A DNA stretch of 64,000 nucleotides from Prostheceraeus crozeri (lineage: Eukaryota > Platyhelminthes > Polycladida > Euryleptidae): contig CAJQUW010016933.1 in assembly GCA_907163375.1 (NCBI GenBank), forward strand, positions 1 to 64,000, given 5' to 3'. The translations under genes and the position numbers were made by a program. Position 1 is the stretch's first letter. Every line of letters begins with the position of its first letter. Shown in pieces: positions 1-16,575 of the stretch. Under the pieces are notes generated by a model. It saw nothing but the letters and a program-made list of their open reading frames with translations. It searched no databases and was not told the origin of the DNA.

Positions 1-5345
<5,345 letters not shown>

Positions 5346-5820
5346 CCCTTCCGCTAGAAGTGTGCAGAGAGAAGAGTTGATTGTTGGCAGAGCCCGAGAA
5401 TTATCGGCTCCTGCCACTCCTTCACATCAATCACTGATTCTCCTCATTACTCTGACAGCTACATGTAACAAGCTACCGCCAGAGTTAGGAGATAAATCGT
5501 TCAGCTGCTCCGTCAGTCAAATCTCCTCACTCCATATTCGCCCCGCGACAAGCTCATTCCGTTTTTATTTCTATCCATACTTTTATTTCTATTCAAGTCG
5601 ATGAGACATAGCAGTTAGGGTCCAACAATTTGGGTGCATACTGGTACCAACTCTTCGATCAAATTTTGCCGACGCATAACATAAGAAAATCATGCAAGCG
5701 AGAATGCTTCAGATATAAAAAAATGTTTGAAGAAAACCATCTGGTCGCATTTGAAGTCGTATTGTTCCGATGTTATTCATTATTGGCGTATGAATTGCAG
5801 ATTTGCAAGCAGTGCTGCCT
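5346..5820. other. No gene recognised (left arm)
   Basis: The segment lies between the transposase piece and the duplicated 91-bp tail. Short open frames exist on both strands, but none matches a family I know. It pairs with 15300-15800 in the right arm. It could include an intron of the transposase gene, since the transposase homology begins abruptly at 5345. Confidence 0.5.
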
Positions 5821-5912
5821 CTGTGCTGCCTCCTGTTGACATTTGAGGGTATTGGACCATTTAATTGATCCCTGACTTCTGCCAGTGATCGCTTTACGTG
5901 GGCTTTCCATGC
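5821..5912 (-). repeat. Second 91-bp copy of the transposase tail
   Basis: On the minus strand this encodes WKAHVKRSLAEVRDQLNG and following residues. It is essentially identical to 16249-16342, the continuation of the right-arm transposase. It is therefore a partial internal duplication: each arm holds one full-context copy or its start, plus this isolated copy about 0.9 kb further in. Outside the 91 bp the flanks differ completely. The matching right-arm copy lies at about 15185-15275. The exon-sized unit suggests a captured exon or an embedded truncated element. Confidence 0.7.
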
Positions 5913-6139
5913 AGAAAATAGAGTTATAAACGCATAGCTGAGCATAGCTGTCAATCCCTTTTTCTTAAGATCTAGAGGGAATGTAATCATCCTCTGAGAG
6001 CAAACAAAGCAGACAACCCAGTGGGCGCAATCCGCTAACTCTGCGCCCGCCGCAGTCGCGGATTCGGAGATTATCAAAATCGTTCATCAAGTTTTGCACG
6101 TGATGTAACAGCTCATTGTATGCATTGTAATCAACTGTT

Positions 6140-6210
6140 TCTGTGTTACGCTCTTGCCGCAATTCGCAAGACGAATAAAGTCGTTATTATTATTATATTC
6201 TGCGACAATA
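6140..6210. repeat. Possible retroposon tail (TTATTATTATT)
   Basis: The stretch ends in AATAAAGTCG followed by a TTATTATTATTAT run, a pattern typical of SINE or LINE 3' ends. The mirror copy is at about 14876-14915. No upstream A/B box is evident, so the class is undetermined. Confidence 0.3.
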
Positions 6211-6550
6211 AGTTAAATGCATTGAACGTGTTACATGCACAAGTATATCCATATTTTGAAAGAAAATAATTAAGCAATGAGCATACACTTTACTTCTCAC
6301 AATTTTAAGTCGCATTTGAAGTAATGTTTGTGTGCAGGAAACATGTCACGTGCTTAAGCCGATACGATATGGTCCATGTTTATATATTTTCATATTGAGT
6401 TGGTTTCAGTATAGAAAATCAATGTCCTCCTTCACATATTTAGATACTTGTCTGTATCTGAGACAACTGTGCACTGCGTGACTGCCACCCAACATGCTGG
6501 CAACCACGGCAAACAATAACGTTTACACGATAAGATGAACAGACACTCAC

Positions 6551-6709
6551 TCCCAAACTTTCTGCCCTGCCATTTCGGAGAATTCCAATCGCCATGAATA
6601 TTACAGCTCTTCGCTGGCGAGTCATGCGCACTCGGCACTCTAGATAATAGGATGGATGACTCATTCTACCTCCTTGATGCTTGGGCCCAGCATCCTCAAA
6701 GGCAGTCAA
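6551..6709 (-). CDS. Coding-like exon, unrecognised (left arm)
   Basis: An open stretch on the minus strand contains RMTRQRRAVIFMAIGILRNG and ends at a strong splice donor, GGA followed by GTGAGT (6550-6545). The basic, helical character would suit a DNA-binding or nuclear protein, but I do not recognise a family. It is on the same strand as, and between, the serine-rich exon (6991-7230) and the transposase piece, so it may belong to the same transposon-borne split gene. The right-arm copy at about 14350-14512 carries extra bases. The 5' exon limit is not resolved because all frames close near 6720. Confidence 0.35.
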
Positions 6710-6990
6710 TGTTTACATTTCAATTATGCACACCTGAAGAGGAGTGAAAGGATGAAGCCTTCCTGTAGTAACTAGGTCTTAAATGGCGAGTCAACAACGC
6801 GAACGGTAATAAAATTTATCTACTTAGCAAGCGAGCTTCATATAACTCGCAAAATACATTGCAGTCCGGGAGACTCTGAACTAATAGATGTCTCGTGGTT
6901 GAAACACCGATCACATGTTAGGAATGACTCACACATAAGCAAAGACGAATGCAAAGCCAAAGGAAACGAATGCGAAGGAAATGTGCTTAC

Positions 6991-7230
6991 TTCAGGCGCA
7001 ACCGATGCAGGACGAAACTTGACAACAGGAGCGATAGGACCTTGATGCTGAGATGTCGCAGACTTACGTCGATGTTTAGCAGCAGGCTCAGTCGCATTGT
7101 TAGTCAATCGATGATTCAAGGGAGGCAAATTCTCTTCTTCAGACGAAGAGGACGATTCGTCTCTTCCAAAAGGACGTTTGCGTGACAACGGAGGTGCACG
7201 AGTTTCCTGGTCAGTGTCTGTCAGTATAGT
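6991..7230 (-). CDS. Serine/acidic-rich internal exon, unrecognised (left arm)
   Basis: This is an 80-codon open exon. It is bounded by a good acceptor (TGCTTTCAG, ending 7231) and a donor GTAAGC (6990-6985). The encoded segment has SRKRPFGRDESSSSSEEEN near the start and a basic AAKHRRKSA segment, a pattern of nuclear, low-complexity proteins. No catalytic motif is visible. The right-arm copy (13808-14057) is 10 bases longer through small insertions that break the frame, so this left copy looks like the better version here. It may be an upstream exon of the transposase gene, on the same strand; that link is inference. Confidence 0.45.
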
Positions 7231-7847
7231 CTGAAAGCAGACGATGTAATGTTAAAATTTATCTGAGAATAGTTTGAAAGACAAGAGGAACAATTAACAC
7301 TTGTCCTCTGAACGAATGAAACACCGCTGAAACGAGTGAAAAGTCTCGAATCATAAATATATATCTAAAATCAAACTAAAGACAGTAGGCCTATGTGTAA
7401 ATCTTTCCGGTCAAGCGGTATAGAGAAATCAGGATCATTTACATTTCCTAACTTCGAAAATCGAATAGGAACTTCATTTTAGTGAATTCAAACATGAGTC
7501 AATCACTCAGCAAACCTAGATGTTTGTGAGAAATTTGCTGGTGCATGTACTCGTAGGTATAGCATGCTTTCTTCGGAAGGGCATAGAATACCGATGTTTA
7601 AGGGATCAAACTATCAGTAGAAAATAATTTTGAAGAAATGAAATAAACAAATCGTCTGATAACCAGGTTAAGACCTGATAGAATAGGCATGTCACATTAT
7701 GTGCACTCATGTGCAGCAGCATGTGGAAACAGATCAAGGTCCCTTTATTTATCTGACGTGTAAGTTTTGAGTGGCGTTTGTCATACATGACTTCAACGCC
7801 ACACAGCATAAGTAAAGGTAAGTAGTGAAAACTGTGCCCTACTTGCC

Positions 7848-8072
7848 AGGGATAGGTACATGGATAGGTACATGTAAAGTTTAGTGTTATCAATAGGTAC
7901 ATGGATAGGTACATGTAAAGTTTAGTGTTATCAATAGGAACATGGATAGGTACATGGATAGGTACATGTATAGTTTAGTTATCGATAGGCACACGGATAG
8001 GTACATGTATAATTCAGTGTTATCAATAGGAACTTGTATGAGATCTGTTTTACTGGATAGGTACATGTGTTT
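7848..8072. repeat. GATAGGTACATG minisatellite (left arm)
   Basis: GATAGGTACATG recurs many times, joined with GTAAAGTTTAGTGTTATCA blocks into a roughly 43-bp higher unit. It keeps long frames open by periodicity alone (repeating CTYP peptides on the minus strand), so those frames are not genes. The mirror array is at 12948-13165 and is more eroded. Confidence 0.8.
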
Positions 8073-9885
8073 GGTACACTGTGTTTGGGAACGTCTATGA
8101 TCGAACTTGTGTGGTTTGGTTCTGAGCACTTGGGTACGTACCGATAGACGTCCGTTGTTTGATTTTGAATGGGTTTGCTCAATTGCGACTATTGTGACAA
8201 TTATTTTTAATGTAGCACTATTTAGATGTGAAACTTTACTGTGCAGTTATGATTTAGTTGCTCCCCAATAAGAAAACCAATTCCAGAACTATGTTTAAAA
8301 TGAAAAGACAAGAGATTTACAATGTAAGTTTAATTTAAGCGTGAACAATAAATGAGGCGGTGCAGAATCACGGCCATCCCTCAGGCGAATCTCCAATGAT
8401 TCATCGAAGATCACCATCACACCACTCATCGGAATGTCGGATTTTTAGACACTAAAGATCATGGTCACATTCGTGTACCGGACACTTTCAACCCGTCAGT
8501 CCAGTAATCACGCTTTGACGTGCAGAGTACAGCTAGGGGGGCCTGTCCATAGGGCCACTTTTGCAGAAGCCGCAGACAGATAGACATGGTCATGTACCAA
8601 CGTGCACCTCCACCATAAGTCGGTGGCTGTCATCTGAAAATATAAATAGTGTTTGAGGACATGCCTAATCTTGTTATGGAACGTTTGAGGATAAGTAAGA
8701 GGTAACAGTTTGGTACACAATGTCATCGCTTTATCATAGGTTATATATATTCTTTAAGGGAAATATCGGTACCAAAGGTTCTCGTGATTGGCTGTTAGGA
8801 TTTTCCTTTGTTTAAATAAGTAATATAAGTCCGAGTTTGTACAATTCTTATTCGTATCAACAGGTTCTAAATCCCTCACCGTTTACAAGTTATCCAATAT
8901 TTTAAATCTACAAGTCATAAGGATTCGCAAAATACAGAAAGCCCGCAGCAGAGAACACGGTACTACATAGCTCTATCCGTACCACTTCGCCACTGGAACG
9001 AAGTACCGAGTACATCCATCCCTACAAATCTACCACGATGAGCGAACGACAACCAGCCAAACGAGGAGACCAGAATGGTGTTCTACACCAACCAAGCCCA
9101 TAGCATCCCCGACTACTCGAGTGATAGATAAGTGACAGTAACATTGAGACGATGCGTTCACAATGAATAAGAATCAACAGCGAACGACCACGGTATAATG
9201 GGACGGGTCACGATAAAGTACAAGACGACCTCCGAAAAAGTAACACAAACCACAAAATAACAAAGAACAATAGCAAACCACACAACCAACCGGTGTTCCA
9301 AGAGGATAGTTGGAGACGACATAGAGCGGAAACTCACAAGCCGCTCACTCCCAGTCAAGAATTTTCCAGGATCACTACGACCTTGCTACACAAAACACCA
9401 ACGATCGTGTCCCCTGGCTAGCCACAAGAAGACAATAGAGAACGAGATAGTAAACAATCAAGAAGAAAAGGAAAAGTAGGAAAAAATGCAACAGGAATCC
9501 ATGTGCAAGTGGACTTCGTGAAAAAACTGTACCCTTTCCTGTACGCTTGATGACATTTAGTGTGTGTTTTCTTACATCGTCTTCTATAGTTAATCTTTAT
9601 TTGTATCAATGCCAATGAAACAGACTTGTTCTATTCATAAAACAATCATTTCAACACAAACTCGGTCTTACAGATTAAAGGTCTGAATGGGAAAGGGAAT
9701 AGACTAAATACATACAATTTTAATGATGTTTCAATAACTCGAAACTTGAAATCAAAAAAATCTAAGTTATGAAAGACTTCAAGCTTGAAATACAAAGAAC
9801 GATATAACTTTTTAAAGAAACATTATGTTTGTTATTTTAAAATGCCTTAGTAGCAGTCCAGGAATGATATCATAACATTGCATAA
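8073..9885. other. Left-arm interior; degraded copy of the 11489-12060 coding-like stretch
   Basis: No clear gene is visible. 8990-9560 aligns, with very many substitutions and small indels, to the reverse complement of 11489-12060. That right-arm copy keeps a longer open frame. The shared islands include CGACTACTCGAGTGAT, ATTGAGACGATGCGT and GGGACGGGTCACG. Confidence 0.55.
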
Positions 9886-9925
9886 AGTGCTAGGGTGGGG
9901 GTTGTGGGGTGGGGTGGGGTGGGAC
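9886..9925 (+). other. G-rich block, potential G-quadruplex
   Basis: Four or more runs of GGGG or GGGGG separated by single T residues lie just after CTAGGGTGGGGGTT. A second, shorter copy of that word starts near 10111. The equivalent position in the right arm (about 11160-11190) lacks this block. Confidence 0.6.
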
Positions 9926-10444
9926 AGACGATCCACACAGTAGAAAACCATGCAAAATAAAAGAAGTACTATAAAAAAAAATAAAAATGAGAATGAAAAG
10001 ACCTATTGTAGAAATGATATAAGGTAGTAGCCTACATTCCGAGGAAATCCTAGTTTGTAATGCAAAACTGTATCAAAGCACAAGCAAATGTAGAATTTTT
10101 AAATTCCAACTAGGGTGGGGGTTCTTTAGCCAATTCTTTAAAAAGACAGTACTCTCTAGTTGATATAGTCAATGAAACATGTTCATACGATTACACCATT
10201 AAATCCTCGATGAGCATCAAGAGCATTCGAATGATATATTGTAGTACCCAATTGGAATGAAAAAATCATAGTTTATGATGCAATTCTGTAGGACAACTTG
10301 AAAAAATTCCAAGTTTATTTTACAAAATGACCTCAAGTTTACAAATTTTTCAAGGAGTTTAAGTTTTACAACCAAAAATGACCATAATATACAAACCTCT
10401 ACACTTGACCTTGACCTTAGACCTGACCTTGACCTTTGACCTTC

Positions 10445-10660
10445 ATACACTTCATACACGGCGGGGGGGGGGGGCCTCAAAATTTCTCGGGCGCTTCGCG
10501 CCCTCGAAATTTTTCGGATTATAGGGTAAATAATTTTCGAGTGCGCGCAAATGCGCACTTCGAAAAAATTTATATTTACCCTATTTAATAATCCGAAAAA
10601 AAATTTCGATGGGGCGCGAAGCGCCCGAGAAATTTGATGAGGCCCCCCCCCCCCAGCCGT
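10445..10660. repeat. Hairpin core of the palindrome
   Basis: A G10-type run and a C13-type run flank nested stems (GGGCGCTTCGCGCCC on one side, GGGCGCGAAGCGCCC on the other) and a terminal GTGCGC/GCGCAC core near 10541-10558. The loop is only about 6 nt, so the two arms are directly apposed. Confidence 0.8.
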
Positions 10661-11488
10661 GTATGATGGTGTGATGAAAGGTCAAACGGTTCAGGGTCAT
10701 GGTCTAACGGTCAAGGTCAAGTGTAGAGGGTTTGTATATTATATGGTCATTTTTGGTTGTAAAACTTATAACTTTGAAAATTTGTAAAACTTAGTCCCTT
10801 TTTTTGTAAAAAACTTGGAATTTTTCAAGTTGCATACAGATGCATACAAACTAGGATTTTTTCAATTTCCAAATGGGGTACATTACTAATATATCATTCG
10901 AATTGCTCTTTTCATGCCTGATTTCTACTGGTGTATTGTTAGACACATGTATCGGACATCATAAACTATCGAGAGCTACATGTCTTTAAAGAATGGGCTA
11001 AAAACTAAGTGAATTTAAAAATCTAACATTTGTGCTGCTTGCATTACAGTTGCATACAGCTAGGATTTTCCACATCGAATTGAGGTACATTACCCTTATA
11101 TCATTCTAAAGGTTCTTTTCATTCTCATTTCTTATGGTGTCGTGTATGACTTTTGAAACATGTATGATATCATCTGGACTGCTACCAAGCATATTAATAA
11201 TTAAACAACATAACTGTTTCTTTTAAAAAGTTATATGTTCCTATTTATTTCAAGTTGAAGTCTTTCATACTTGATTTTTTGTTTATAATTTTTCAGTTAT
11301 TGTAAACATCATTTATTGTTAGATAGTTATTCCCCTTTCCCATTTCATGACCTTTATTGATGACCCGATTTGTGAAATGATTTAAAAACAAGTCTGGTTC
11401 ATATATACTAAATAAATATTAAATAAAAGCGATTAAGAAAAAATCACACTAAATGTCATTAAGGTAAGGAAAGGGTACTAAAGTTTTT

Positions 11489-11960
11489 TCAAGGTCCACC
11501 TTGCACATGGATCCTGGTCACTTCTTGGGCGCACAGGGACCAGCCGGACCGTGGTGGTTGTGTTGTTTGTCTAAACGAAGGGTGTTTCGATCGTATCGTT
11601 CGTCGTTCTAGTTCGATCGTTGTTCGATCTTTTTGCGTCGATCGTTCTCGATTTTCATCTTCCACGATTCTCTCCATTTTCGGCTTCCTTGTCTTCCGAT
11701 CGATTCGATTGACCAGATCAAATTCGAGTGGAGCGCGTTGTGAGGTTCCGCTCGTTCGGCTCCATCCTCATGAAACACCCGTTTGGTTGTGATACTTTTT
11801 CGGGGCGGTTCTTGACTTTGACCGTGACCCGTCCCAATAAAGTGGCTGTTCGCATGGACTTCTTATTCATGTGACGCATCGTCTCAATTGATACGTCACT
11901 ATCCTCATCACTCGAGTAGTCGGGCGCGATTGCAAGGGGCTTGGTTTGTTGAACAACCAC
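11489..11960 (-). CDS. Coding-like stretch, unrecognised (right arm)
   Basis: Two overlapping minus-strand open stretches (11718-11960 and 11489-11677) look protein-like. The first has DYSSDEDSDVSIETMRHMNK then a basic GRVTVKVKNRPEK segment. The second is very rich in R, E and Q. They are in different frames, so at least one indel separates them. The left-arm counterpart (about 9010-9500) is heavily altered. This orientation diverges from that of the transposase in the same arm. I cannot name a family. Confidence 0.35.
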
Positions 11961-12947
11961 CGCGCTCGTTTGGTGTTGTCGATCGCTCCATCGGAGAATT
12001 GGGCAGAGGTGTGTACTGGTACGTGTCCCACTGGCGAAGTGTTACGAATCAGCAGTACCTTTCTGAACTGCGGCTGTCTGTTTGCGATCCATTATGACTT
12101 GTTACGATTTTAAAATAATTGTAACTTGTAAAAACGTGAGGATTACGGATCCTTTGATAAGGAATTGGTACATAAACCTCGGACTTATTATACTTTTAAA
12201 CACAAAGGAAATCCTAACAGCCAATTCAGAGAGGTACCGGAAACTTCCCTAAAGAATATATTATAAATATATAAAGGATGACATTGTTCCAAAAACTGTT
12301 AAGTACTTATCCTCAACGTTCCATATAAACAAGAAGCATGTCCTCAAAACCACTTTTTATTTTCAAAAATGACCAGCCAAGTCATTATGGGAGGTCAGTT
12401 GGACTATGTGACCATGCATCTGTCTTGCGGCTGCAAAGTGGCCCTATGGAAGATCCTTGACTGTCTCTGCACTTCAAAGGCGGAATGGATACCGGTGGAA
12501 GTGTCCGAGTACACCGAATGTGACCATGACTTTAGTAAAAATCGACATTCTCTCTGAGTGGTCTTGTTGTTACTGTTGATGACTTCTTGAATGATCATGG
12601 AGTCAGCCCTGGAGGGACGTGATTTGCACCCGTCATTTATTTTTCACGCTTAAATTAAACTTACATTGTAAATCTCTTGTCTTTTCATTTTAAACATAGT
12701 TCTGGAATTGGTTTTCTTATTGGGGATCAATCTAAATCATACACTGCACAGTAAAGTTTTCAACATCTAAATAGTGCATACATTAAAAATAATTGTCACA
12801 ATAGTCGCAATTGAGCAACCCATTCAAAATCAAACAACGGACGTCTATCGGTACGTACCCAAGTGCTCAGAACCAAATACCACACAAGGTTCGATCATAG
12901 ACGTTCCCAAACACAGTGTACCAAACACATTGTACCTATCCAGTAAA

Positions 12948-13165
12948 ACAGATCTCATACAAGTTCCTATTGATAACACTTGAATTATACATGATACCTA
13001 GTCCGTTGGTGCCTATCGATAACTAAACTATACATGTACCTATCCATGTACTATCCATGTTCCTATTGATAACACATAAACTTTACATGGTACCTATCCA
13101 TGTACCGACTCGATTGATAACACTAAACTTTTACATGTACCTATCCATGTACCTTTATCCCTGGC
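12948..13165. repeat. Minisatellite, right-arm mirror copy
   Basis: CATGTACCTATCCATGTACC-type units form the reverse complement of the 7848-8072 array. Many small indels are present relative to the left array. Confidence 0.75.
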
Positions 13166-13807
13166 AAGTAGGGCACAGTTTTCACTACTTACCTTTACTT
13201 ATGCTGTGTGGCGTTGAAGTCATGTATGACAAACGCCACTCAAAACTTACACCGGTCAGATAAATAAAGGGTGCTTGATCTGTTTCCACATGCTGCTGCA
13301 CATGAGTGCACATAATTGTGACATGCCTATTCTATCAGGTCTTAACCTGGTTATCAGACGATTTGTTTATTTCATTTCTTCAAAATTATTTTCTCCTGAT
13401 AGTGTTGATCCCTTAAAACATCGGTATTCTATGCCCTTCCGAAGAAAGAAAGATAGCATTGCTTGCTTATACCTACGAGTTACATGCACCAGCATAATTT
13501 CTCACAAACATCTAGGTTTGCTGAGTGATTGACTCATGTTTGAATTCACTAAAATGAAGTTCCTATATTCGATTTTCGAAGTTAGGAAATGTAAATGATC
13601 ACTGATTTCTCTATTACGCTTGACCGGGAAAGATTTACACATAGGCCTACTGTCTATTAGTTTGATTTTAGATGTATATTTATGATTCGAGACTCTTTCA
13701 CTCGTTTCAGCGGTGTTTCATTCGTTCAGAGGAAAGTGTTAATTGTTCCTCTTGTCTTTCAAACCTATTCTCAGATGAAATTTTAACATTACATCGTCTG
13801 CTTTCAG

Positions 13808-14057
13808 ACTATAACTGACAGACACTGACCAGGAAACTTCGTGCACCTCCGTTTGTCACGCAAACGTCCTTTTGGAAGAGACGAATCGTCCTCTTCGTCT
13901 GAAGAAGAGGGAATTTGCCTCCCTTGAATCATCGATTTGGACTAACAATGCGACTGAGCCTGCTGCTAAACATCGACGTAAAGTCTGCGTACATCTCAGC
14001 ATCAAGGTCCTATCGCTCTCTGTTGTCAAGTTTCGTCCTGCATCGGTTGCGCCTGAA
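13808..14057 (+). CDS. Serine/acidic-rich exon, right-arm copy with frame breaks
   Basis: This is the mirror of 6991-7230, bounded by the same acceptor (TTTCAG ending 13807) and donor (GTAAGC from 14058). It is 250 bases against 240, with scattered one- to three-base insertions that interrupt the frame. The pattern is of insertions next to short runs, as in uncorrected long reads. Confidence 0.45.
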
Positions 14058-15798
14058 GTAAGCACATTTCCTTCGCATTCGTTTTCCTTTGGCTTTGCAT
14101 TCGTCTTTGCTTATGTGTGAGTCATATCCTAACATGTGATCGGTGTTTCAACCACGAGACATCTATTAGTTCAGAGTCTCCCGGACTGCAATGTATTTTG
14201 CGAGTTATATGAAGCTCGCTTGCTAAGTAGATAAATTTTATTACCGTTCGCGTTGTTGACTCGCCATTTAAGACCTAGTTACTACAGGAAGGCTTCATCC
14301 TTTCACTCCTCTTCAGGTGTGCATAATTGAAATGTAAACATTGGACTGCCTTTGAGGATGCTGGGCCCAAGCATCTAAGGAGGTAGAATGAGTCATCCAT
14401 CCTATTATCTAGAGTGGCCGAGTGGCGCATGACTCGCCAGCGAAGAGCTGTAATATTTCATGGCGATTGGAATTCTCCGGAATGGCAGGGCCAAGAAAGT
14501 TTTGGGACTGTGAGTGTCTGTTCATCTTATCGTGTAAACGTTATTGTTTGCCGTGGTTGCCAGCATGTTGGGTATGGGCAGTCACGCAGTGCACAGTTGT
14601 CTCAGATACAGACAAGTATCTAAATATGTGAAGGAAGGACATTGATTTTCTATACTGAAACCAACTCAATATGAAAATATATAAACATGGACCATATTCG
14701 TATCGGCTCTTAAGCACGTGTCATGTTTCCTGCCACCACAAACATTACTTTCAAAATGCGACTTAAAATTGTGAGAAGTAAAGTGTTTGCTCATTGCCTT
14801 AATTATTTTCTTTCAAAATATGGATATACTTGTGCATGTAACACGTTCAATGCATTTCAACTTATATGTCGCAGAAATAATAATAATAACGACTTTATTC
14901 GTCTTGCGAATTGCGGCTAAGAGCGTCGGTTGAACACAGAAACAGTTGATTACAATGCATACTAATGAGCTGTTACATCACGTGCAAAACTTGTTATGAA
15001 CGATTTGATGATAATCTCCGAATCCGCGGACTGCGGCGGGCGCAGAGGTTAGCGGATTGCGCCCCACTGGGTTGTCTGCTTTGTTTGCTCTCAGAGGATG
15101 ATTACATTCCCTCTAGATCTTAGAAGAAAAAGGGATTGACAGCTATGCATCAGCTATGCGTTTTTATAACTCTCTTATTTTCTGCATGGAAAGCCCACGT
15201 TAAAGCGATCACTGGCAGAAGTCATGGGATCAATTTAAATGGTCCAATTACCCTCAAATGTTCAAACAGGAGGCTGCACAGAGGCAGCACTGCTTGCAAA
15301 TCTGCAATTCATACGCCAATAATGAATAACATCGGAACAATACGACTTCAAATGCGACCAGATGGTTTTTCTTCAAAACATTGTTTTTATATCTGAAGCA
15401 TTTCTCGCTTGCATGGGATTTTCTTATGTGTTTTTATGCGTCGGCAAAATTTTGATTCGAAGAGTTGGGTACCAGTATGCACCCAAATTGTTGGACCCTA
15501 ACTGCTATGTCTCATCGACTTGAATAGAAATAAAAAGTATGGATAGAAATGAAAACGGAATGAGCTTGTCGCGGGGCGAATATGGAGTGAGGAGTTTTGA
15601 CTGACGGAGCAGCTGAACGATTTATCTCCCTAACTCTGGCAGGTGTTAGCTTGTTACATGTAGCTGTCAGAGTAATGAGGGAAGAAGATTCAAGTGTTGT
15701 CAGTGATTGATGTGAAGGAGTGGCAGGAGCCGATAATTCTCGGGCTCTGCCAACAATCAACTATTCTCTCTGCACACTTCTAGCGGAAGGGAAGTGAT

Positions 15799-16575
15799 TT
15801 AACTTACGCTTATTTTGTGTACGGAATTACTATTAAGAGAAATCGTGGGAGTGAACCGCCGACTGGTGTTCATCGATGAAGCTTGGCTTTAATTTGCATA
15901 CAAAGGAACACGTGAAGAGCGAAGAGCACGTGTCGGGCGCGAGCGCGCTGTAAGGGTGGGGGATTGGATGGAAGCAGTTGATGAGGTCCAAACCTCACCG
16001 TGTGTTTGGCAGTTTTGCCACAAACTGGGTTAGTGTACCACCAGTTTTATGAGGGTGGAATGGACAAATGAAAGATTCAATGATATTTCTGGTGAAGTGT
16101 CCAACCTTCTCACCGGCAGTGAAGCTTCATTTTATTTTTGATTAACGCTCCGGCTCATTCTAGGGCTAGCGTTGAGTCTTCTTTGCACAACATCGAACGG
16201 CTTCCTGTATATTCACCATTTCTTAATATCACCGAAATGGCAATCAGCGCATGGAAAGCCCACGTAAAGCGATCACTGGCAGAAGTCAGGGATCAATTAA
16301 ATGGTCCAATACCCTCAAATGTCAACAGGAGGCAGCACAGAATGTCAATGCTTGCTCAATTGGGTGAACAGGGTGTTGGGACCATAACTCAGGCGAAATG
16401 TTCTGCTTGGTTTCACCATACCCAAATCTATCTACGCTTTGTATTGCTAAAGATGACATTTTACAATGATGACTTATTGCCTTTAAAACGAAGAGTACGT
16501 GTTAATGCATGTTTTTGTTCTAATAATCAACTTGCATCAAGTTACTTTATCTGTTTCTATTCACTATCTGGTTAA
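15799..16575 (+). mobile_element. IS630/Tc1-mariner-like transposase, C-terminal part (right arm)
   Basis: This is the mirror of 4898-5345 and continues beyond it. The catalytic blocks FIDEA, the DNAPAH equivalent and YSPFLNITEMAISAWK are present. After 16262 the frame runs uniquely through MLAQLGEQGVGTITQAKCS and WFHHTQIYLRF, the usual C-terminal end of this transposase type. The last part (16138-16575) is open for 145 codons. The segment before 16130 carries several small insertions relative to the left arm. DDE transposases of this class excise and integrate DNA at TA dinucleotides. No terminal inverted repeats were located. Confidence 0.75.

Noticed and set aside
7606-8182. Minus-strand open frames with CTYPCTYP-type peptides
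   Set aside because: They are translations of the GATAGGTACATG minisatellite.
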